Assembly: GCF_007565055.1 (NCBI RefSeq)
Contig: NC_044550.1
Location: 89,581,674 to 89,645,673 of the forward strand
Direction: 5' to 3'
From: Rhinopithecus roxellana
Lineage: Eukaryota; Chordata; Mammalia; Primates; Cercopithecidae
DNA: 64,000 bases
The notes under the pieces are model-generated. The model saw only the letters and a list, made by a program, of their open reading frames with translations. It was not told the DNA's origin and ran no database searches. Shown one piece after another: positions 56,999-64,000 of this stretch. The position numbers were made by a program, and so were the translations under genes. Positions within the stretch are counted from its first letter, which is position 1. Every line of letters begins with the position of its first letter.

Positions 56999-57614
56999 TT
57001 AAAAGAGGGTTGCCTTGTGAGATTGCCTTCTCCCACTCCTACTTGAATAAGTCCAAGATGCACTTGTTTGATAATAAATTCTATTGACATTATTCAAGAG
57101 CTTAGAGAATAAAAAGTGTCCCAGCGAAAAGTATGCTTCAAAAAACACAGCTTGCCATATGTGCAGAGGAGGAGAAATTAAGTGAGAAGAACCCAAATTG
57201 AGGAGAGCTTCCAAAGACAGGGATATAAACAATCTCTAAATTGGAAATGCGATGTAGTATTGGCCACAGAGCGTGCATATGTGTTTGTGTGCTGGGAGAA
57301 GGAGGGGAGAGTAAGTAGCACAGGCTTTTGATAGATAAGAGAAAAAAGCCCTTGTGGGCTTTCTTTCTAATGTGTAAAGGGTAGCGCTGAGGATCAGCAG
57401 TGGGATTGGGGAGAATGACCATTCCACATACCTCCAGCTGCTTGGTGGGCACTGCCAAGTGCATTCCCTCCCTGGCCTTGTATTTGGAAAGAGATCGCCT
57501 TGGGAAATATACTCAGAACAGGAGGGTGGCAGCATTCTTACTTTTGGTTTGGGTTTGGACGCCCTGACTCCCACTCAGCTGCCCGGGCTCCTGCTGATGA
57601 ATTGCTTGTAATGA
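56999..57614. other. Transposon-poor spacer
   Basis: Overlapping minus-strand frames of 108 and 112 codons (57138-57574) have no recognised domain. Confidence 0.4.
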
Positions 57615-57800
57615 AAGTCTGCTCCTGGGCTAAACAGCACACGGGAGGCTCTGATTTTGCCTCTTATTGTGTAACCCCAAGCAAGTTGTTCTACTTCACT
57701 GAACTCTGAAGATAACAGTGATCACCTACCTCCCAGGGACCCTATGAAGAATGGCCAGGAAACGTGAATATAAGTGCTACATAAATGCTAAGTCAATGAC
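57615..57800 (+). mobile_element. MIR SINE, sense
   Basis: 'ggctctgattttgcctctta', 'aaccccaagcaagttgttct', 'cacctacctcccagggaccc' and 'gtgctacataaatgctaag' follow MIR. Confidence 0.7.
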
Positions 57801-59186
57801 ATAAATCCTCCTGTGGACAGTGGCGTGCCTATCCAGGCTGCTCTAAATCTCTCTTCAGTGACACAAACCCAGGGCCTTAGGATAGGATGTTCTTGCAGAA
57901 ACACATTTTAAGCCACAAACCAGATCACGTTAGGGGGTGTAACTCCAAGAAGGACAGACAAATGGAAAGAGATAAGGCTGAAAATCTATCACTAACTCAC
58001 TCTCTCGGGCTCTGGAGTCTAGCACATATTACATGATGCCTCAGTGCCTTTCTGTTTGAAAGTCACTCCTTCAGATTGCAAATCCTCACTTGCTTTTGTC
58101 TTTCCAAACAAAACTTGATTCTGAACTTTAGAATATAAGTTTTGCATATTTCCAAAAGAAAATTATCCTGGAAGTGCAGAATAAAGATAGTGGATGCTTT
58201 TGCCCAATCTTCCTCTGTGCTTGGTTGAAACAGAATTGTTCAACTGTTGGCAGGGATCTGTGATGCTGCCGGCTACCCTGGGCTCCTAAACGGTTTTGAA
58301 AGCTGCTGGAGATTGTTGCAATAGGCAACAGAAGGGAAACAGCCACGTTTGCCACAGGGGAATTTGGGGTTCATGTTGCTGGCTCTTCCTCACACTAGTC
58401 ATACCTCACAATGGCTTTGGGCAACAAAGTTTGCACTTCTGAATTTTTAGTGAAAATGCCTCTTCTCATGGGATTCTGTTACATCAATTTTCAATACACA
58501 AATAGTAATCTGGTTATAACCAAAATGTTTCTTCCTTTCTCCCTTCCTGCCTGCCTTCATTTGACATGCATAGTTATCTTTTAAGATAAGGTTAACCATT
58601 GCATTTACTTATAAGATGGATAGTTTACTGTTTCAAAATTAGGATGGGGAAAGATTTTTTTTTTTTTTTTTTTTTTTTGCTTTAAAGGTGGGACTCCCTG
58701 GTCTGATCTCCAAAGCCAGGTGTTGCTTGTGAAAACTGTCTTGTGCTGGTTTCCATGACACCACACTCTCCTGGTCTTTTGTCAACTTCTTGACTATTTC
58801 TTGTCAGTTTCTTTTTGCAGGCTTCTCTGCTGGACCTCGAAATTTTGGATTGATCCATTCAGTGCCTGGTCCTTGACCTTCTAATCGTTTTGAATGTGCT
58901 TCCATTAAATATGGGAAAATCATTAAATATTGGTAACTCTATATTTCTATCTTGACCACTGACCTCTGCTTTGATTTTTTTCAGATTTATATATGCAACT
59001 ATCTACCTGATTCTCTACTTGAATATTAAATCAAAAGTTTCAAATTAACACGTCCCGAAATGAACATTTTATTTCTCCTTGCCCAAACCCCCCTCTTTCC
59101 CAGTCTCTCTTATCTTCCTCTTCCATTTTAATTATTTATTCACCTTTTTTTTGCTCCTTATTCTGAGGCATGATATTTCCTTTTTT
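57801..59186. other. Transposon-poor spacer
   Basis: No gene. A 24-T run lies at 58655-58678 without a recognisable Alu or L1 body next to it. Confidence 0.45.
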
Positions 59187-59202
59187 AAAATAGAATTTTT
59201 CT

Positions 59203-59925
59203 GTTCTTGTGATAGTTTGCTAAGAATGATGGTTTCCAGCTGCATCCATGTCCCTACAAAGGATGCAAACTCATCCTTTTTTATGGCTGCATAGTATTCC
59301 ATGGTGTATATGTGCCACATTTTCTTAATCCAGTCTGTCACAGATGGACATTTGGGTTGATTCCAAGTCTTTGCTATTGTGAATAGTGCTGCAATAAACA
59401 TACATGTGCATGTGTCTTTATAGCAGCATGATTTATAATCCTTTGGGTCTATACCCAGTAGTGGGATGGCTGGGTCATATGGTACATCTAGTTCTAGATC
59501 TTTGAGGAATTGCCATACTGTTTTCCATAATGGTTGAACTAGTTTACAATCCCACCAACAGTGTAAAAGTGTTCCTATTTCTCCACATCCTCTCTAGCAC
59601 CTGTTGTTTCCTGACTTTTTAATGATTGCCATTCTAACTGGTGTGAGATGGTATCTCATTGTGGTTTTGATTTGCATTTCTCTGATGGTGAGTGATGGGA
59701 ACTGAACAATGAGATCACCTGGACACAGGACGGGGAACATCACACACCAGGGCCTATCATGGGGAGGGGGGAGGGGGGAGGGGGGAGGGATTGCATTGGG
59801 AGTTATACCTGATATAAATGACGAATTGATGGGTGCTGACGAGTTGATGGATGCAGCACACCAACATGGCACAAGTATACATATGTAACAAACCTGCACG
59901 TTATGCACATGTAAAAAAATAAAAT
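59203..59925 (+). mobile_element. L1PA-like insertion with inverted 5' part (twin priming)
   Basis: 59203 to about 59690 is antisense L1 ORF2 end ('ccagctgcatccatgtccct' to 'ttgatttgcatttctctgat'). About 59691-59925 is sense 3' UTR with 'cataaca'-type end 'acatatgtaacaaacctgca' and an A-rich tail. Flanks 'aaaatagaatttttct' (59187-59202) and 'aaaatagaaattttct' (59926-59941) are a 16-bp duplication with one change. Confidence 0.95.
59761..59789 (+). repeat. L1 3' UTR G-quadruplex tract
   Basis: G-runs of 4, 6, 6, 6 and 3 are separated by single A. This is the polypurine tract known from L1PA 3' UTRs. Confidence 0.9.
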
Positions 59926-59939
59926 AAAATAGAAATTTT

Positions 59940-60082
59940 CTATATTGCCCAGGCTGAAGTGCAGGGGCTTGTTACAGGTGCTATCATCACGTACTACAGC
60001 CCTGAATCCTGGCCTCCAGCAATCCTCCCACCTCAGCCCCTGTAATAGCTGGGACTACAGGTGTGTACCACCACACCTGGCT
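59940..60082 (-). mobile_element. Old Alu monomer (FLAM-like), antisense
   Basis: 'tattgcccaggctgaagtgc' to 'gtaccaccacacctggc', one arm only. The L1PA copy inserted at its tail side. Confidence 0.8.
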
Positions 60083-60567
60083 CTCCTATTTTCCTGACAA
60101 TACCATCCATTTGGCTGTTCCCACCAAACACAAGGATAATCCTGGATTGTTCTCTTTCCTTTTATCTTCATTGTTCAACTCATCAACAAGTCCTCCAAAA
60201 TACATTCTGAATCTCAACATTTTTCACCATCTAAACTGCCACCAGCATGGTTCATACCATGAATCTGTCTCATTTGGACTATACTCAATAGCCTTCTAAA
60301 TGATATTCCTGCGCCAGTCTTGCCTCCTACAGTTTATTCTCTGCATAACACTAAATGGAATTTATGATGTTTATTATTTATTTGCGTTTCTTAGTTGATG
60401 AAACTTGGAAGGAAGTGAGTGAATTGTTTCAGAACACACAGGAGTAATGAAGGAAGAAAGACCTGAAGTCAATTCTCCACAGTTCTGACATTAGTTAACT
60501 TTTGAAGGGTTTCAATCCTGTTTGTTACCTGATCATTTAAATTAGGGTTTAATATAAAATTCTAATA
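60083..60567. other. Unclassified spacer
   Basis: CT-rich text near 60110-60340 could be an L2 remnant. Nothing else is recognised. Confidence 0.35.
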
Positions 60568-60830
60568 ATAGGTATTAATTATAGAGCACTTACTATGTGC
60601 TGGGCATGATTCCAAGGACTTTACATAATTTAGGCTCTTTAATCTTACAATAACCCGATGAGCTATATAGTATTGTTACTGCTTTTTAAATATGAGGAAA
60701 CTGAAGTACATAGCTGTTAAGTGTCTTGTCCGAGGTTATATAGCCAGTGGGCAGCAGAGGCAGGATTCAAGCCCAGGAATTGGTCTCTGGACTTTGCTGT
60801 GTTATACTGATCCTCCACTGAAGCCACGAG
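60568..60830 (-). mobile_element. MIR SINE, antisense, nearly full length
   Basis: 'cttactatgtgctgggcatg', 'ccaaggactttacataattt', 'gaggaaactgaagtacatag' and 'ggattcaagcccagg' follow antisense MIR across its length. Confidence 0.85.
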
Positions 60831-63800
60831 TTTGTTCCAACATGATCCATTGGTCCGTTTGGGAGCATTTATTTTTCTTGTTGTACATTGGTTATTTTAT
60901 CTGTTGAACGAATTTATTATGAGAACAAAAATTATCCATTACTGTACCAGTAGTGTCTTAGGTACAGCAAAGAGGAGAATTGTCATAGCTTTAGATTTCT
61001 TCTATATACATGGTAGTTTGGGCCCACAGTTTGGAGTTTTAGGTGCTATTTACTCAAGGGGCAGGCTAAAAATGAACTCCCAAATTGCCTCAAATATTTT
61101 TTATTAGGTAACATTTCCCCAAAAGATGCTGCCCTGAAAGCTTCTATGTGAAACAGCAAATCCTTTCAGGTCCCAAAGGGGCTACTTGCAGTTTAAAAAA
61201 TAGTCGGCCTCTCTCTCTTGCACCTGTGCTGTGCTTAGTAGATTTATTTAGTCAGAGAAAACTTCAAAAAGGATTGGCGATTTGAACTGAGCCTTGATTA
61301 ACTGAAAGAATTTTGAATATCGAAAGAGAAGGTTGAACTTATGCCAGGTCGGCACTGTGGAATGCATAAAAACAACAAGATTGTTTGCCACTTAATTGAA
61401 CAGTTGTGATGCTAATCTGTTTGTCCCTTTGTGTCTCAAAGGTAACACACTATACACTTCACCTGGATCATGTGTAATGTAACGTCACACAGAAACAGAA
61501 TTGTGCTGCCTTTCCCTCGTGGCTGCCTTCCTGTCCCCTCCATCTTTGTGAATAATTCTTTGTTGATAAGGGACTCATTATCATTATTGATTAAACTTTG
61601 CCATCTCAGTTTGATGTCGGTGAATACCTTGCTCATTTTAATCTGTCTCAGGGCTGAGTTTTATGCTTACCATGTTTTAATTTGTCCCAGGATTGTGTTT
61701 GCCTGATGCTGATATAAAGATTGAGGACTCTCTTGGGGGCATTTTGTGACTGACACAAAAAAGTGTTTGGAAATATATGAATAGTCCTTTTGGATAAGCC
61801 TCAAGACTCACAAACAGAACTCGGTGGCAACCTCCCTGTGGCGGTTGCCTTGAAACTAGACTCATAAACTAAAACCAGGAATAAATATCTATAGTAAAAC
61901 TGTTAATCTGTTTACATGTTTTAACTCAGGGGTGATTTTTTTTCCCCCTTATTTCAATCCTGAATATTTTTCTCTTCCTGAGACACTCTATTGTGCAATT
62001 GACCTCTACAAATATTGACTTTATTAGATTTTTGGTGAGAACAAAGTTGTATTATATGCTATGAATATGGTACTATTTTTATAATATTTTATTTTGAAAT
62101 AATCTCATACTTACAGAGAATTTACATCAATAGAACAACAAGCTCCTGTGGGCTTTTCACCCTGATTTCCCAATCGTTATCCTTTTAATTTGCTTTACCT
62201 GATGCTAATTGAAATGACCATTTCTCATTCTCTGAATTCTTGCTACTTCATTACCTGTTTAGAGCATATAAATCAAAACAGGAAAGACCTGTTTGGATGT
62301 TTATGAGGGGAGGATGGAGGAAACGATGGGATTATGATTACAGGGAGAGGAGGAGGAGAGGGGATTACTATTAGAGGGAACACAGGAAGCTTTGTAGTAG
62401 CACTGTCGCAGGTGCACTATATTTCTCCAGTAGGGATTCCAGAAACAGTGCTCCAGTGACATCAGTTTTTTCTGAGGTGCTCTGAAGGCCTTACTTTCCA
62501 AATAAGCTCATATATCCATTTTCTCTTATAGATTGGTGATAAATAACAGTATTTATATTTAGGTGGCTAATAGTGATGCAGAAAATAAAGTCAAGTGCAA
62601 AAGTTGCCCCTTTGGGACATTACATGGAAATATGGAGTGCTTCTCCTGATGTTGCCAATGGAGGACCCCTCTGAGCAGGTTTCCGAGGTATCCCCATCCA
62701 ACCACGGGTCACACAGCCAGGGAGATTGCCAGTGAAGTGGCAAATTGCCCGACCTCTTAGTGGTGTGTACGGATCCTGAAGGGTGCAGCCCGGACTGTCC
62801 TGACTGGCCTGGGAGGGATATGAGGAATGTGATTAGAATTGGCAAAAAACCATGATTTTCACTTTTAAAGCAATCTTTTTTTCTTGAGCTGAAGCCAATT
62901 GAAATGCCCCGAGCCTGGGCCTTTTTATTCAGACAAGAACAATGAGATCAATTTCAGCAGAAAATGAGGAAACAGGAGAGAGATGGCAGCTGAGGTAATC
63001 GGCTGTAAAGGACAAAGTTTGAAATTAAATATTATGGCTTAAATAGTCCTGTAATTCAAGCTTCCCTTCTCTCCCTTCTCCAATCTTGCATTAGAAAAAT
63101 AAAAAACTCCTTACTGCAAAATGGAAGACAATCTTTTTCTAATAGAAGAAATTTCTCTCTGCAACATGAATTTGAACTATAGCGATTTGATTTCTATGGA
63201 GATAAAGAGGCAGAGAAGTTAGTGCTGTTTGGAAGGGAATGTAAATGTGGTGTCAAGGAAGAAAACTTCACGCATGCTGGCTTATTAGAATTTGCTGTAT
63301 TTTATCCTGTTTTTGTTGAGCAGCAGAAGGGATGCAGGAAGCTTTTTATTTAATTTTTAGGGCAATTAGGGAGAGGAAATCCAGGCTGAGTGACTTTAGA
63401 CTGCTCATTACCTTCTGGCGGGCAGAAGGAGAGTGCATATTTTAAATGTTAAGATCAGATTATTTATAAGTTTCACTTTGAGATTCAAGGGCATGGGAGG
63501 AACGATAACTTGATTAACAGAGAAAACAGCCTTATGTACACAGCTGGTTTAATCTTTGTAATAGGTCACAGACTGAAGAGCAGCATTTCAGTCTCTTCTT
63601 GGAAGTGACAGATTCTAGGGAACCACTAAGTTTTAGAAAAAGAAAACTTTTAGACAATCCCCCACCCCCACCCCAAATCTCTTAGGGAATGTGGTAGTGG
63701 GGGATAGGCATTCCTAGGTCTTGCTTTGCTGTGCTGTAATGACAATTTTAATTCCATACCTTTCCTGGAATGAATTACTGACTCCTCTAGAAGTAAGTGA

Positions 63801-64000
63801 AAGCCTCTGAATTTGGTCATTTCATTGTTATATGTAACAGGGTGTCTTGGGTTGTTTTGTAAAATGAATGCATCTGCCTATAAGAGAATTCATGGTCATT
63901 TCATTTTCTGGCAATAACTGCTGACTACCTCCTTGATCAGAGGACACAGGCTAACCTGAATGTTCTAAAAAATTTTTGCTGACTATCTTTCCCTGAGAGC
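60831..64000. other. Transposon-poor terminal region, candidate regulatory DNA
   Basis: About 3.2 kb with no confident Alu, L1, LTR or DNA transposon. A short piece near 62080-62200 may be an L1M tail. A MEF2-like word 'ttatttataa' lies at 63460-63469 and homeobox-like TAAT cores are frequent, though such short words are common by chance. No exon is recognised. Confidence 0.45.

Noticed and set aside
58655..58678. 24-T run considered as the tail of a young antisense Alu or processed pseudogene
   Set aside because: No Alu, L1 or gene-derived body follows, and no flanking duplication could be seen.
62080..62200. Possible L1M 3' UTR fragment
   Set aside because: Only a vague similarity to an old LINE tail. 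Not strong enough to list as a feature.
1..64000. Search for tRNA, 5S, U6, 7SK, Y RNA and histone-type genes
   Set aside because: No A/B box pair, U6 start or other diagnostic sequence was found by eye outside Alu-derived sequence.

Overview
This window is non-coding nuclear DNA from a primate, most likely an Old World monkey (macaque, baboon, vervet or a relative). The main evidence is a set of young AluY copies that share the endings typical of cercopithecoid AluY/AluYR elements: 'ccacctcgcccggctag' in the right arm and 'ggcttgagccaccg' near the head. Human AluY normally reads 'ggcgtgagccaccg'. MADE1, MaLR LTRs, MIR, L2 and L1PA-type sequence agree with a catarrhine genome. I see no exon of a protein-coding gene, no tRNA, rRNA or snRNA gene, and no CRISPR or bacterial feature. 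Every long open reading frame is either antisense-Alu or L1-derived, or looks like chance.

Layout. 1-5 kb: low-repeat sequence with MIR/L2 relics and the first Alus. 5.2-9.2 kb: a nested stack in which L1 pieces carry two Alus and a TA-flanked DNA transposon, which itself carries an Alu monomer and an antisense L1 tail. 10.3-12.7 kb: an old L1M hosting several Alus. 13.4-19.2 kb: Alus, an L2, an MST-like LTR, and a MADE1 split by an Alu. 21.5 kb: a near-perfect 48-bp palindrome. 21.9-24.5 kb: a MER5A-like element split by an antisense L1 that has its 5' end but no 3' end, plus three Alus. 27.6 kb: an L1 with an inverted 5' part. 30.1-33.1 kb: a 3-kb L1 hosting three Alus. 35.2 kb: an ERV1-type solo LTR. 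36.8-38 kb: an MLT1-like LTR hosting two Alus. 40.3 kb: an antisense MaLR LTR hosting a small DNA transposon.

47.5-53.6 kb is the richest part. It holds a CpG-rich antisense gammaretrovirus-like solo LTR with five 38-40 bp repeats in U3. Next to it is an entire MaLR provirus (48683-52656) with a perfect 5-bp target duplication, two internal duplications, an AluY in the 5' LTR and a palindromic MITE in the 3' LTR. A pair of related, unclassified repeats sits on either side of this block. 54-60.8 kb: L2 and MIR relics, microsatellites, and a twin-primed L1PA copy. 60.8-64 kb is almost free of transposons and is the best candidate here for constrained regulatory DNA.

No genes cooperate here. 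The window is best read as a record of repeated nested retrotransposition in an intron or intergenic region. All family names come from remembered consensus features, not from a database search.
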